A stretch of 60,787 nucleotides of DNA from the NCBI GenBank assembly GCA_013151835.1, contig JAADHK010000127.1, positions 1 through 60,787 on the forward strand. The letters are read 5' to 3'. Positions 17,458-27,160 of the stretch are shown piece by piece. Position numbers and translations under genes: made by a program. The first letter of the stretch is position 1; each line of letters starts with the position of its first letter. Below the pieces are notes generated by a model. That model ran no database searches. It had not been told where the DNA came from and was given only the letters and a program-made list of their open reading frames with translations. Source of the stretch: Deltaproteobacteria bacterium. Its GTDB lineage: Bacteria > Desulfobacterota > Desulfobacteria > Desulfobacterales > Desulfosalsimonadaceae.

Positions 17458-18921
17458 ATGAAGACTGAGATGAATCAAAATAAAACACCTGCCAAAGGCC
17501 ATTTTATCCGACTGGCAGAAAAAACCATGTCTTCCTACGGCATGATTACTCAAAAGGATGCCGTACTTGTTGCTGTTTCAGGCGGTCCGGATTCCGTTGC
17601 CCTGCTTTATACTCTTGCGGACCTTGCGATAAAGTACGAACTCGGACTTGGAATAGCCCACCTGAACCACTGCCTGCGGGGGCATGAATCAGATGCCGAT
17701 GAAGTCTTTGTAACAACGCTTGCGAAAAAAATGGGAATTCCTCTTTACACTCAAACAACCGACATTGGAAAAGAATGCGCCAAAACCGGGGGCAACATAG
17801 AGGAAACAGGCAGGGATGCACGCTACAAATTTTTTTCCCGGATTGCATCAGCCCATGGTTTCAACCGGATAGCCCTTGGCCATAACCGGGATGACAACGC
17901 TGAACTGATTTTGATCAATCTGCTGCGAGGGGCCGGCGCAAAAGGACTTGGAGGAATACCTCCGGTGCGGGAAAACCTTATTCGCCCTCTTTTTGAAAGA
18001 TCTAAAAAAGAAATCATTTCCTTTTTAAAACAAATCGGGGTCCCGTATTCAATCGATAGCACGAACAATGAAAATATCTATCTCAGGAACAAAATCAGGA
18101 ATCAACTGATACCCGAGCTTGCAACGTACAATCCTAACATTATAGATACGTTATGCAGGCTCGGCAATGTATTTCGCGAGGAAGACGACTGGGTTGAACA
18201 ATTAGTTTCCGAATACCTGGCAAAATCCGTAATTGAAAAAGCCCCGGGTAATATCGCATTGTCGGCGCCAAGCCTCTGCTCACTACCCCCCGCAGCCTTA
18301 CGCCGGGTGATAAGACGAGCCGTAAGGCATGTTAAATCAGATTTACGACGCATATCGTTTAAACATATTGATTCGGCCATACACCTGCTTCAGACAAACA
18401 AAAAGGCCTCTCTCGACCTGCCGGGACAGATCAGGATATGGAAAAACGGGGAGGTTTTCGGCGTGAGACATGAAAAAAAAAGCTTGCGGTCTGCCCGGAT
18501 GTCCGGCAGAAAATCAGAAGTAAATTATAACATCATGGTAAACAAATCCGATGCCGTATCATCATCGGTATGGATTGCGGAGGCGGGGACCTGGATTTTT
18601 TTTTCCAGGGTAGCGGTTGCTCATCTTCCGCCAGTGTTTGAAAAAAATACTATAACTGGCTGGATTAACTGGGAAAAGGTAACTTTTCCGATCAGGATAA
18701 GAAATTTCAAGCCTGGTGACCGGTTCAGGCCTTACGGCCCGGGCGGGACGCAGAAGGTTTGCGATTTTCTTTGCAACAACAAGGTTCCTGTTGAAAAAAG
18801 AGCCGTTATCCCTATCCTTGAATGCAGCGACCATATTATATGGGTTGCGGGATTAAGAATTGATGAACGGGTAAAGACAGATTCATCCACCAGGTTTGTG
18901 CTTAAGGCGGAGATTGTGTAA
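17458..18921 (+). CDS. tilS: tRNA(Ile)-lysidine synthase TilS
   Basis: This 487-residue enzyme converts C34 of the AUA-reading tRNA-Ile to lysidine using ATP and lysine. The PP-loop motif VLVAVSGGPDSVALLY is near residue 37. HLNHCLRGHESDADE and GHNRDDNAELILINLLRG follow, and the C-terminal TilS domain has FKPGDRFRPYG. The first ATG is used, but the ATG four codons in is as likely, since neither has a strong ribosome binding site. ftsH follows by 35 bp, a common pairing. Confidence 0.93.
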   Translation: MKTEMNQNKTPAKGHFIRLAEKTMSSYGMITQKDAVLVAVSGGPDSVALLYTLADLAIKYELGLGIAHLNHCLRGHESDADEVFVTTLAKKMGIPLYTQTTDIGKECAKTGGNIEETGRDARYKFFSRIASAHGFNRIALGHNRDDNAELILINLLRGAGAKGLGGIPPVRENLIRPLFERSKKEIISFLKQIGVPYSIDSTNNENIYLRNKIRNQLIPELATYNPNIIDTLCRLGNVFREEDDWVEQLVSEYLAKSVIEKAPGNIALSAPSLCSLPPAALRRVIRRAVRHVKSDLRRISFKHIDSAIHLLQTNKKASLDLPGQIRIWKNGEVFGVRHEKKSLRSARMSGRKSEVNYNIMVNKSDAVSSSVWIAEAGTWIFFSRVAVAHLPPVFEKNTITGWINWEKVTFPIRIRNFKPGDRFRPYGPGGTQKVCDFLCNNKVPVEKRAVIPILECSDHIIWVAGLRIDERVKTDSSTRFVLKAEIV

Positions 18922-18956
18922 CTTTTTATTAAAACGTATTTGGAGGATGTATATAA

Positions 18957-20807
18957 TTGAATAACTCATTTAATAAGAACATTGCCCTTTGGATTATCAT
19001 CGTCCTGATATCCTTCATGGTGTACCAGATTTTCAACGCCCCGAAACAGAGTGAAAAAGAACTGACATATTCGGATTTTATCAGCAATGTCGAAGGCGGC
19101 CGTATCAAAGGGGTGGTAATTGAAAAGGATAAACTCATCGCAACCGAGGTAAACGGCAGCCATTTTAATGTTTATACCCCTAAAGACGACAAACTGATAT
19201 CTATTCTCAGGGAAAAGGGGATATCCATCAAGGTCAAACCGCCCCAACAGACGCCGTGGTTTATCTCCTTGCTGGCATCCTGGCTCCCCATGCTCCTGCT
19301 CATAGGGGTATGGATTTTCTTCATGCGCCAGATGCAGACGGGCGGGGGCAAGGCTCTTTCTTTTGGAAAGAGCAGCGCGCGGATGCTTTCGGACCAGGCG
19401 CCCAAGGTCATGTTTGAAGATGTCGCTGGCGTTGATGAAGCAAAGGAGGAGGTAGGGGAAATCGTTGATTTCCTGAAAAACCCCAAAAAATATACCCGGC
19501 TCGGCGGCCGGATTCCCAAGGGAGTGCTCATGGTAGGCGCTCCCGGGACCGGAAAAACGCTTCTTGCCAGAGCCATTGCCGGTGAGGCAGGGGTGCCTTT
19601 TTTCAGCATCAGCGGTTCCGATTTTGTCGAAATGTTTGTGGGCGTGGGTGCGTCCCGGGTAAGGGACCTTTTTATACAAGGGAAAAAAAATGCGCCTTGT
19701 ATTATTTTCATCGACGAAATCGACGCTGTCGGGCGGCAACGTGGCGCGGGTCTGGGCGGAGGCCATGATGAACGTGAACAGACCTTAAATCAGCTACTGG
19801 TGGAAATGGACGGGTTTGAATCAAATGAGGGCGTCATTCTGATCTCATCCACGAACCGGCCCGACGTGCTCGATCCGGCTCTTCTCAGGCCCGGACGCTT
19901 CGACAGACAGGTAGTCGTTCCCCTGCCGGACATAAAGGGCAGGACCGAGATAATCAAAGTTCATCTCAAGAAATGTCCCGCAGCCGATGATGTTGACCCA
20001 GGCATCCTTGCCAGGGGAACGCCCGGGTTTTCCGGCGCCGACCTTGAAAACGTGGTGAACGAGGCCGCGCTTACAGCGGCTAAAAAAGACAAGGATAAGG
20101 TGGATATGGCTGATTTCGAGGATGCCAAGGATAAGATATTCATGGGGCTTGAGCGTAAATCCAAGGTCATACGGGAAGAGGATCGAAAAACGACGGCCTT
20201 TCACGAAGGTGGACATGCCCTTGTGGCAAGATTCCTGCCTGAAACCGATTCCATCAACAAAATCACCATTATTCCACGAGGTCAGGCGGCTGGAGTCACC
20301 TGGTTTCTCCCCGAGGAACGGGATTTCATGTACAAAGACCAGCTTTTAAACGAGCTGTCCGTTGCCATGGGCGGCCGTGCAGCCGAGGAGATCGTTTTCG
20401 GGCGGATCAGCACGGGGGCGGCCAATGATATTAAAAGGGCAACGGAACTGGCAAAAAAAATGGTCCGAGTGTGGGGAATGAGCGATGCGCTGGGGCCGCT
20501 TTCGTTCGGGCAGCACGACGATCATATTTTTCTCGGGCGGGAAATTACGCAAAGCCGGGATTACTCCGAATCAACCGCCCAAAAGATTGATAATGAAATT
20601 TCGATTATCATATCTTCCAGCTATAAGCAGGCTAAATCAGTTTTAAAGGAAAACCTGGATATATTAAACAGTCTGGCCGAGCTTCTCCTTGAAAAGGAAA
20701 CCGTCACCGGCAAGGAACTCGACGATCTTATAAATAAAATGCGTCCGGATATGGAAATCGGTTCAAAGGTGAGTGAAAAAATCAAGGCGGGCGATGAAAG
20801 CGTATAA
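18957..20807 (+). CDS. ftsH: ATP-dependent zinc metalloprotease FtsH
   Basis: This 616-residue membrane-anchored AAA protease degrades misassembled membrane proteins and regulatory substrates. Two transmembrane helices (about 7-25 and 103-122) flank a small periplasmic domain. Walker A is GAPGTGKT, Walker B is [11 protein letters not shown], the second region of homology ends in RPGRFDRQ, and the zinc site is HEGGH. The start is TTG at 18957, with TTGGAGG 9-10 bp upstream; the nearby ATG at 18947 hits a stop after five codons. It overlaps folP. Confidence 0.96.
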   Translation: MNNSFNKNIALWIIIVLISFMVYQIFNAPKQSEKELTYSDFISNVEGGRIKGVVIEKDKLIATEVNGSHFNVYTPKDDKLISILREKGISIKVKPPQQTPWFISLLASWLPMLLLIGVWIFFMRQMQTGGGKALSFGKSSARMLSDQAPKVMFEDVAGVDEAKEEVGEIVDFLKNPKKYTRLGGRIPKGVLMVGAPGTGKTLLARAIAGEAGVPFFSISGSDFVEMFVGVGASRVRDLFIQGKKNAPCIIFIDEIDAVGRQRGAGLGGGHDEREQTLNQLLVEMDGFESNEGVILISSTNRPDVLDPALLRPGRFDRQVVVPLPDIKGRTEIIKVHLKKCPAADDVDPGILARGTPGFSGADLENVVNEAALTAAKKDKDKVDMADFEDAKDKIFMGLERKSKVIREEDRKTTAFHEGGHALVARFLPETDSINKITIIPRGQAAGVTWFLPEERDFMYKDQLLNELSVAMGGRAAEEIVFGRISTGAANDIKRATELAKKMVRVWGMSDALGPLSFGQHDDHIFLGREITQSRDYSESTAQKIDNEISIIISSSYKQAKSVLKENLDILNSLAELLLEKETVTGKELDDLINKMRPDMEIGSKVSEKIKAGDESV

Positions 20808-21654
20808 GCTAAAATGGATGGACCATTCGCTTGAACTCGGCCACCGGACCCATGTCATGGGAATATTGAATGTCACGCCCGATTCATTCTCGGACGGCGG
20901 GAAATTTTCTGCCCTTGACAAGGCCATCTCCCATGCCGAACAGATGGTGATGGAGGGCGCCGATATCATCGATATCGGTGGAGAATCGAGCCGCCCGTTT
21001 TCCGAGCCCGTGTCGGCCGAAGAAGAGATGCGCAGGGTTCTGCCTGTAATCGAGCATCTGGCGCCGCGCTTAGATGTGCCCATATCCATCGACACGACAA
21101 AATCCGAAGTTGCAAGACGGGCCATTGAGGCCGGAGCATCTATAATAAACGACATCAGCGCACTCGGGATTGACGGTGAAATAGGGCGCGTTGCCGCAAA
21201 AACAGGCGCTCTTTTGATACTTATGCACATGCTTGGTTCTCCCAAAACCATGCAGATCCGGCCTGAATACACTAATCTTTTTGAGGAGATAAAAACATAC
21301 CTTGAAAAGGCCATTAAAAAAGCGGTCACAGCCGGTGTGCCGAAGGACAAAATCATTGTGGACCCGGGAATCGGTTTCGGCAAAACGACGAAACACAACC
21401 TCCAGTTGATTCACCATATAGATCGCATGGACAGATTGGACACACCGGTTCTTCTCGGACCATCCCGGAAAGCCTTTATCCGGAAGACAATCAGCGGCTG
21501 CGAGGAACTCCCTGTCGGCCATCCGGACATCGAATCCGGCACACAGGCGGTGATAGCCGCAGCGGCCATCAAGGGCATTCATATCGTCCGGGTTCACCGC
21601 GTCGCTGAAACACGAAAAACACTCAGGATAATCGATGCCATCCGAACGTCCTGA
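20794..21654 (+). CDS. folP: Dihydropteroate synthase FolP
   Basis: This 286-residue TIM-barrel enzyme condenses p-aminobenzoate with dihydropterin pyrophosphate. The motifs are GILNVTPDSFSDGG, DIIDIGGESSRPF, IIVDPGIGFGKT and the C-terminal VRVHRVAET. I chose the ATG at 20794, in phase after AAGGCGGGCG; a longer start at 20773 lies further inside ftsH. It overlaps both ftsH and the ybbR-like gene. Its pABA substrate comes from the pab genes at 46-49 kb. Confidence 0.93.
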   Translation: MKAYKLKWMDHSLELGHRTHVMGILNVTPDSFSDGGKFSALDKAISHAEQMVMEGADIIDIGGESSRPFSEPVSAEEEMRRVLPVIEHLAPRLDVPISIDTTKSEVARRAIEAGASIINDISALGIDGEIGRVAAKTGALLILMHMLGSPKTMQIRPEYTNLFEEIKTYLEKAIKKAVTAGVPKDKIIVDPGIGFGKTTKHNLQLIHHIDRMDRLDTPVLLGPSRKAFIRKTISGCEELPVGHPDIESGTQAVIAAAAIKGIHIVRVHRVAETRKTLRIIDAIRTS

Positions 21655-22594
21655 AACCCGCCCTGTGAGACACTCGTCCGAATACCGGAAATGGGTCTTG
21701 CTGACATGTCTCCTGCTTGCAGGCGCTCTGCTCTACTGGTCTGTTTCCTGTTTTTATGAAGGAAGGATAGTGGTCCGGGTGGCCCTGAAAAACATTCCTT
21801 CGTACCTTATGGTGACGGGCCGGCCGAATCCGGCCATTGAAATCCGGGTCCGCGGACCGGAATCGGTCATCAAAAAACTTAACGCAATGGACCTGGTTTA
21901 TACCATGGACGTGTCCGGCGGCAAAGCCGGACCTAACCGTATCCGTTTTGCGCGGAACCGGTTCCCGCTCCCGGACGGCATTGTCATTGAAGAGATTTAT
22001 GGACACGAGACAGTTGTCCATCTTGAAAAATCAGAGATCAAAACACTGCCGGTTCATCCGGTTTTGACCGGCAAACCGGCATTCGGCTATGCCGCCGGAA
22101 CCGTTACGGCAAAACCCGGGAACGTGACTCTCAAGGGGCCTGAAAAAATAATGGAAAAACTGGCGGGAGTCAATGGGTCCATAGTTGACATCACCGGTTT
22201 ATCAGAACCCGTCACGCGAACCATCTCTCTCGAACTTCCGGAAAATGTACTGGTTATCAGCCCTGATCCCCCTTTTTTGGCATATATTGATATCCACAAA
22301 AAAATTATTGAAAAAAAATTCCGCAACCTTACGGTTTATGGTAAAAATTGTCCCTATGATTTTGTAATACGTCCTGAAAAAGTGGAGATTACGATTTCAG
22401 GCCCGCTGCTGAGTCTTGCCGGGAAGGGATTGGAAAAGGCTATGCATGTATATGTCGACATGGAAGGCCTTAAACCCGGAATATATGTTAAACCCGCCAC
22501 TATCCGCCTGCCGGAGGGAGTTTCCCTGGCCGTCGCCGACCCGAAACTCTTTACAGTGGAAATACGCGCGCCGGAAAAAAAGGAGAGAAAATAG
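21635..22594 (+). CDS. YbbR-domain protein (CdaR-like)
   Basis: This 319-residue protein has one N-terminal transmembrane helix (about 20-42, WVLLTCLLLAGALLYW) and an extracytoplasmic part made of about three YbbR-type repeats (VRVRGPESVIKKL, TLKGPEKIMEKL, TISGPLLSLAG). YbbR proteins such as CdaR regulate the c-di-AMP cyclase CdaA in Firmicutes. It overlaps the folP end by 20 bp. The cdaA gene often found between folP and ybbR is absent here, so a partner is not apparent. Confidence 0.85.
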   Translation: MPSERPETRPVRHSSEYRKWVLLTCLLLAGALLYWSVSCFYEGRIVVRVALKNIPSYLMVTGRPNPAIEIRVRGPESVIKKLNAMDLVYTMDVSGGKAGPNRIRFARNRFPLPDGIVIEEIYGHETVVHLEKSEIKTLPVHPVLTGKPAFGYAAGTVTAKPGNVTLKGPEKIMEKLAGVNGSIVDITGLSEPVTRTISLELPENVLVISPDPPFLAYIDIHKKIIEKKFRNLTVYGKNCPYDFVIRPEKVEITISGPLLSLAGKGLEKAMHVYVDMEGLKPGIYVKPATIRLPEGVSLAVADPKLFTVEIRAPEKKERK

Positions 22595-22597
22595 TTC

Positions 22598-23365
22598 ATG
22601 CTGATGGTAATGGACATCGGAAACACCCATACGGTTATCGGTATTTTTCATAAGAACCGAATGCTTTATAATTGGAGGATTCATACAGATCCAAAACTCA
22701 CCGAAGACGAACTTAACATACTTTTCTCCCATTTCTTCGCTCAAAGCAGTATTGCACCGGAACAAATTGAAAAAACAATCATATCCTGCGTGGTTCCTCC
22801 CATAATGAATACCATGGATTCCTATTGCATAAGATATTTAAAAATAAAGCCCACATGGATTACTCCCGCGTTGATCGATATGCCGATCCTTTATCACAAC
22901 CCCGAGGAGGTGGGGGCGGACAGATTGGTCAATGCGGTCGCGGCGTTTGATAAATACAGACAGAGTCTTATCGTAATAGATTTCGGAACCGCCACGACTT
23001 TTGACTGCATATCCGAAGCAGGCGCCTATATAGGAGGAGCCATTGCACCCGGAATCGGGATATCGGCGGAGGCCCTTTTTCAGCGGGCATCGAAGCTTCC
23101 AAGAGTGGAGCTGTTTAACCCGCCCAAAAGCGTTATCGGAAAAGAAACCACAGCCAGCATGAAATCCGGCCTGTTATATGGATATGCGGAAATGGTAGAC
23201 GGAATGATAAGAAGGATTAAACGGGAAATGGCGCCCGACTGCCCGTATGTGATTGCAACAGGGGGACTTTCAGGGATTATCAAGAGTATTTCTTCCGGGA
23301 TCGAAGCCCTGGAGCCGGATTTGACCTTGGAAGGGCTAAGAATCATAAGCACGACGACTTCCTGA
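22598..23365 (+). CDS. coaX: Type III pantothenate kinase CoaX
   Basis: This 255-residue enzyme phosphorylates pantothenate, the first step to coenzyme A. The actin-like ATPase motifs MDIGNTHTVIGIF, VIDFGTATTFDC and YIGGAIAPGIGISAEALF are intact, as is GADRLVNAVAAF. It follows the ybbR-like gene with no gap. The last few codons and the TGA stop lie inside palindromic element C, so the original C-terminus may have been altered by that element. Confidence 0.93.
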   Translation: MLMVMDIGNTHTVIGIFHKNRMLYNWRIHTDPKLTEDELNILFSHFFAQSSIAPEQIEKTIISCVVPPIMNTMDSYCIRYLKIKPTWITPALIDMPILYHNPEEVGADRLVNAVAAFDKYRQSLIVIDFGTATTFDCISEAGAYIGGAIAPGIGISAEALFQRASKLPRVELFNPPKSVIGKETTASMKSGLLYGYAEMVDGMIRRIKREMAPDCPYVIATGGLSGIIKSISSGIEALEPDLTLEGLRIISTTTS

Positions 23366-23479
23366 AAAGTCCGTCTGCGGCGTTGCGCTTCGCCGGGAAA
23401 GTGCTCGACGTACAAAAAGTACGCCTCCGCCTTTCCCTGCTCGCGCGCCTTGCATACGGAGCTTTTCAGAAAGTCGTCG
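23352..23479. repeat. Palindromic element copy C (short form)
   Basis: This 128-bp imperfect palindrome has ends CGACGACTTCCTGAAAAG and CTTTTCAGAAAGTCGTCG, a divergent version of the family ends. The interior has GCGTTGCG, a GGGAAAG/CTTTCCC stem, a GTAC-AAAAA-GTAC loop and GCCTTGCATACGG. It contains the end of coaX. Copy D follows after 16 bp. Confidence 0.75.
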
Positions 23480-23495
23480 GGGTTTGCCCGGTTCT

Positions 23496-23625
23496 TGATG
23501 GCTGTCGAGTAAAAGTTCCATATACAAGGCGTAGTATTTTTCCGGGCACGAAGGCATACATATAGTATTCCGAGCGCCGGGAAAAATGCTACAACGCAGT
23601 AGATGGGACTTTTAACGACGCCATC
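23496..23625. repeat. Palindromic element copy D (short form)
   Basis: This 130-bp element runs from TGATGGCTGTCGAG to CGACGCCATC. Its inner arms ATTTTTCC (23536-23543) and GGAAAAAT (23580-23587) pair with each other but differ from those of copies B, F and J, while the loop GGCATACATATAGTATTCC is shared in reverse. Its terminal TGA supplies the stop of the small minus-strand frame beside it. Confidence 0.8.
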
Positions 23626-23791
23626 AGTCCATGCCCATCTCTTTTTCGATGCGTTTAATTTCAGCCCTGATTGCGGCTTTTTCCTCATCGGAAACAGATT
23701 CGGTACATAGGCGTCGGTTCAGGGAAAGGAGTATCATTTCCACCCGATATTGCCTGCAGGTATATTGTTGTTGTGTCTGTTTTCCAGCCAA
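23624..23791 (-). CDS. Possible small protein downstream of the zinc-ribbon/receiver gene
   Basis: A short frame (55 residues from TTG at 23791, or 37 from ATG at 23737) follows the zinc-ribbon/receiver gene, overlapping its end by a few bases. The C-terminal half is charged and probably helical (SDEEKAAIRAEIKRIEKEMG). The stop codon is the first TGA of palindromic element D. I do not recognise the family. It could be a real small gene of the pilT cluster or a chance frame. Confidence 0.35.
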   Translation of the reverse strand: MAGKQTQQQYTCRQYRVEMILLSLNRRLCTESVSDEEKAAIRAEIKRIEKEMGMD

Positions 23792-23796
23792 GGGAA

Positions 23797-24471
23797 TTAT
23801 ATCCTGCCGGTTTTTTTCATGCTTTCCCTGTATACAGCATAAAAGAGGTCTTTCTCGCTGATCCCGCGGCTCAATATCCTGTCAAGACTCCCAATATCCT
23901 TAGGATTTATGGTTACGTTCACGCTCTTCAAAAAAGCCGCCATGTTATCCATCGTTTTATATCGTTTGGTCAGGAGTCCCACATAAATATTACGGCGAAT
24001 TGTCATATTCAGACGTTCCAGATAAATCAGTATTCCGTTTGAGTCGGGATGACTGCCGTCAAAGGATTCATCGATCAGGATCAGGTCATAAAGGTGGTAT
24101 TTCATACTCCGCAAAGCACTGCGAAGATTTTCAGCCGCCGTAACATGATAATCCATGATCTCCAGAACGTTTTTTATTTTCTTCACCAGTCCTGTATCCG
24201 ATTCACAGATCATGGCCGTTTTTCCCTCTTCCTCCAGGAAATCAAAGGGCTTATCCTCGCTGTCATACCCGCTGTCGAGCCCTGGAATGACACCCTCGTC
24301 GGGCTTACCCGAAGACATTTCCACAAAGCCGCCGGCATCCCATTTCTCCTTCATGTCAATGGAAATTTTTGACTTGCAACCCGGGCACCGGATTGAAACA
24401 GCTTTCCCTTCCGGCAGTTTTTCATCCGGAACAACAATCTTCTTGTTGCAGTTTTTACAAGTAATTTCCAT
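23797..24471 (-). CDS. Zinc-ribbon protein with receiver-like domain
   Basis: This 224-residue protein starts with a two-CxxC zinc ribbon (CKNCNKKI...RCPGCKSK, the MJ0042-type motif). A receiver-like domain begins near residue 87 (AMICESDTGLVKKIKNVLEIMDY, then DLILIDESFDG). The usual Asp pair near the start of a receiver is replaced by ESD, and the phospho-acceptor position reads LIDES, so phosphorylation is uncertain. It lies 5 bp after the second PilT-type gene in the same direction and may regulate retraction. Confidence 0.75.
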   Translation of the reverse strand: MEITCKNCNKKIVVPDEKLPEGKAVSIRCPGCKSKISIDMKEKWDAGGFVEMSSGKPDEGVIPGLDSGYDSEDKPFDFLEEEGKTAMICESDTGLVKKIKNVLEIMDYHVTAAENLRSALRSMKYHLYDLILIDESFDGSHPDSNGILIYLERLNMTIRRNIYVGLLTKRYKTMDNMAAFLKSVNVTINPKDIGSLDRILSRGISEKDLFYAVYRESMKKTGRI

Positions 24472-24476
24472 TTATA

Positions 24477-25646
24477 TCATTTCCTTGTTTTTCCGTAGCT
24501 TAGATCGATTTCCAAGTCATCAATATCGGTAGTTGCCTCTCCCCGTTTGTTTTTTACACCGTCTATACCGCGGCCGACGATCGACTTTCTCGACGCATAG
24601 CCCAGGGCCGTCTCCTCTGTAATTTGACCTTTTTCAAATAGATGAACAATGTAATTGTCAAAAGTAGTCATGCCGAACGCAGTCCCGGCCCCCATAATTT
24701 CATAGAAGGTTTTACCCTCTGATTCACCGTTTAAGACAGCGTCCTTTACCCTGAGATTGGTTCCCAGAATTTCAAATGCAGCTACCCTGCCTCCTCCGGA
24801 TTTAGGGAGCAGCCGCTGGCAGACAATCCACCTGAGGGTATCGGCGAGCCTGATACGAACCTGGTTCTCATCCTCGGTGCCGAACATGCCGAGGACACGG
24901 TTAATGGTCTGCCCCGCATCAACGGTATGAAGGGTAGCAAGGACAAGATGACCGGTTTCGGCGGCGGTGAGGGCGATCTCAACGGTCTCGCGGTCCCGTA
25001 TTTCTCCGACGAGAATAACCTTGGGCGCCTGCCTGAGCGCGGCCCGCAGCCCATTTGCAAAATTATCAAAGTCCTTACCGAGTTCACGCTGGTTGAAGGT
25101 TGCCTTTTTATGGGTGTGGACAAATTCCACGGGATCTTCAAGAGTTACGACATGTACGGACTTGTTTTTGTTAATTTCCTCGAGCATCGCTGCAAGGGAG
25201 GTTGTCTTGCCTGTGCCGGTGGCGCCGGTAACAAAGACGATTCCGTTTTTTTCCTTTGCAATGTCATAAAACGGTTGCGGCAGTTTAAGCTCCCTGATGG
25301 TGGGAACCCGGGTTTCAAGCTGGCGCAACACGATTGAATAATTACCTGATTGTGAAAAAACATTAACCCTGAACCGGGCCTTGCCGGGCAGGCTGTGGGA
25401 AAGGTCGCACGAACCTGTTGTGAGAAGGGATTCCGTAAGCCGCCGATCGTTATTGATGAGGTTTAAGGCGAAAATCTCCGTTTGAAACGGAGTCAATGTC
25501 TTTAAGGCCGGCTTAATCTCGACCGGGACCAGTTCCCCAAAGGATTCCACCTGCAGGGGCTTTCCGACGGTCAGATTGAGATCCGAAACACTCTGGTGAG
25601 AATCGAGCATTGAGGTAAGGACATGATCAATCTCCTGGTTTCTCAT
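24477..25646 (-). CDS. PilT/PilU-family pilus retraction ATPase, second copy
   Basis: This 389-residue hexameric ATPase family member has Walker A GATGTGKTTSLAA, the Asp box VVTLEDPVEFVH, Walker B VILVGEIRDRETVEIAL and the His box ETGHLVLATLHT. It lacks the canonical AIRNLIRE motif of PilT; AAFEILGTNLRVKDAVLNGE is at that position, which suggests a PilU-like accessory role. AAGGAGGAG precedes the ATG. It follows pilT by 25 bp. Confidence 0.88.
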   Translation of the reverse strand: MRNQEIDHVLTSMLDSHQSVSDLNLTVGKPLQVESFGELVPVEIKPALKTLTPFQTEIFALNLINNDRRLTESLLTTGSCDLSHSLPGKARFRVNVFSQSGNYSIVLRQLETRVPTIRELKLPQPFYDIAKEKNGIVFVTGATGTGKTTSLAAMLEEINKNKSVHVVTLEDPVEFVHTHKKATFNQRELGKDFDNFANGLRAALRQAPKVILVGEIRDRETVEIALTAAETGHLVLATLHTVDAGQTINRVLGMFGTEDENQVRIRLADTLRWIVCQRLLPKSGGGRVAAFEILGTNLRVKDAVLNGESEGKTFYEIMGAGTAFGMTTFDNYIVHLFEKGQITEETALGYASRKSIVGRGIDGVKNKRGEATTDIDDLEIDLSYGKTRK

Positions 25647-25671
25647 GCTTCTCCTCCTTTGATGAGTAAGC

Positions 25672-26754
25672 TTAAGCCTCGGTGAAATCTGCGGGCGGCG
25701 CCTTTAAAAGCGGCCGGAAAGTAGACTTGTCATTTGACTTGGCATAGGCGGCATCCGCGCTGATCCATCCCTTGTTATACAAATCCATTATGCCGTCATC
25801 CAGAAGCTGCATGCCGTATTTCCTGCCCGTCTGCATGGATGAGGCTAACTGGTGCGACTTTGCTTCCCTGATAAGATTCCTGACGGCAGGCGTTGCAATA
25901 AGGATTTCAAGCGCCGGACATCGGCCCTTCCTGTCTACCCGCTTGAAAAGTACCTGGGCGATAATCGCACGTATTCCATCGGATAGGGTTGAACGGATCT
26001 GGGCCTGCTGCTCGGCAGGGAAGACCTCGATAATGCGGTCAACGGTCTTCATGGCGCTCGATGTATGAAGCGTGCCGAAGACAAGGTGCCCGGTCGATGC
26101 GGCCTCTATGGCAAGTGAAATGGTTTCCAGATCCCGCATTTCACCAACCAGAATAATATCCGGGTCTTCGCGGAGCGCACCGCGGAGCGCCGCGCTGAAG
26201 GATTTAGTGTGAACCCCGACTTCACGCTGATTTATGATACAGCCTTTGCTTTGATGGACGAATTCAATGGGGTCTTCAACGGTAATTATATGATCTTTAC
26301 GTACCCTGTTGGCCTCGTCTATAATAGCGGCCAGGGAGGTCGATTTCCCGCTCCCGGTGGGTCCGGTCACTATCACAAGCCCCCTGGGTAAAGAAGCGAG
26401 ACGGGATACGACAGGGGGGAGGCCGAGCTGTTCCACAGTCATGATGTTATTTGGAATCTCCCGGAAAACGGCGCCTACCCCGTTGCGTTGCATAAAAAGG
26501 TTGGCACGGTACCTGGCAAGCCCGGGAATCTCATATCCGAAATCAGCATCCCCTGTTTCTTCAAAGACCTTGATTTTCTCCTCAGGGGTTATCTCGTAGA
26601 GCATGCCGCGCAAATCGTCATTGTTTAACGCCTTGTACTTTACACGCTCAATTTCACCACGGATTCTCAAGGCCGGCTGCTGGGTCGCCGCCAGATGAAG
26701 GTCTGATGCACCCTGGTCGTTCATCAACTTAAAAAAGGCATCTATTTTTGCCAT
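25672..26754 (-). CDS. pilT: Twitching motility retraction ATPase PilT
   Basis: This 360-residue ATPase powers pilus depolymerisation. It has an N-terminal PAS-like domain, Walker A GPTGSGKSTSLAA, Asp box ITVEDPIEFVHQ, Walker B IILVGEMRDLETI, His box STGHLVFGTLHTSSA, and the PilT signature PAVRNLIREAKSHQ. AGGAG precedes the ATG. It leads an operon pilT, second pilT-type gene and zinc-ribbon/receiver gene; the pilMNOPQ platform is 22 kb away. Confidence 0.94.
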   Translation of the reverse strand: MAKIDAFFKLMNDQGASDLHLAATQQPALRIRGEIERVKYKALNNDDLRGMLYEITPEEKIKVFEETGDADFGYEIPGLARYRANLFMQRNGVGAVFREIPNNIMTVEQLGLPPVVSRLASLPRGLVIVTGPTGSGKSTSLAAIIDEANRVRKDHIITVEDPIEFVHQSKGCIINQREVGVHTKSFSAALRGALREDPDIILVGEMRDLETISLAIEAASTGHLVFGTLHTSSAMKTVDRIIEVFPAEQQAQIRSTLSDGIRAIIAQVLFKRVDRKGRCPALEILIATPAVRNLIREAKSHQLASSMQTGRKYGMQLLDDGIMDLYNKGWISADAAYAKSNDKSTFRPLLKAPPADFTEA

Positions 26755-26818
26755 TGATATCTCCTATGGGCAGCTCCCGAAATGAATACCGTTAAAAAGA
26801 TTGTGAACCGGGAATACA

Positions 26819-27118
26819 CTACACCAATGTGCGCGAAAGCTCAAGGATGCTTTTTACCAAAAAATCCCTTAAAAAAATTATAGCGAGAAAAACGATTATG
26901 GGTGAAAAATCAAGCCCGCCGTACACCGTTGGTATGCGTGCCCGTATTCTGTACAGCACCGGGTCGGTAACCTGGTTGATAAAACGGACAATGGGATTGT
27001 ATGGATCGGGATTTACCCATGACAATACGGCCTGGGCAATTATGATCCACATATAAAGGGTTAATACGATATCTAAAACCTGGGCCATTGCGTGTAAAAA
27101 ATTTCCAAGTATAAACAT
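26819..27118 (-). CDS. YggT family membrane protein
   Basis: This 99-residue inner-membrane protein has two hydrophobic segments (about 8-30 and 70-92) separated by the family motif SWVNPDPYNPIVRFINQVTD. YggT proteins are linked to cell division and osmotic response, but no molecular role is settled. It lies upstream of pilT and is divergent from proC, which is often its neighbour. Confidence 0.88.
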   Translation of the reverse strand: MFILGNFLHAMAQVLDIVLTLYMWIIIAQAVLSWVNPDPYNPIVRFINQVTDPVLYRIRARIPTVYGGLDFSPIIVFLAIIFLRDFLVKSILELSRTLV

Positions 27119-27160
27119 TATGAATTTAACCTCAACGCCGGATTTTTTTGCATAACTCTT

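Noticed and set aside
23352-23625. CRISPR-like tandem repeats
   Set aside because: Two neighbouring palindromic elements of different sequence, without regular repeats and spacers.
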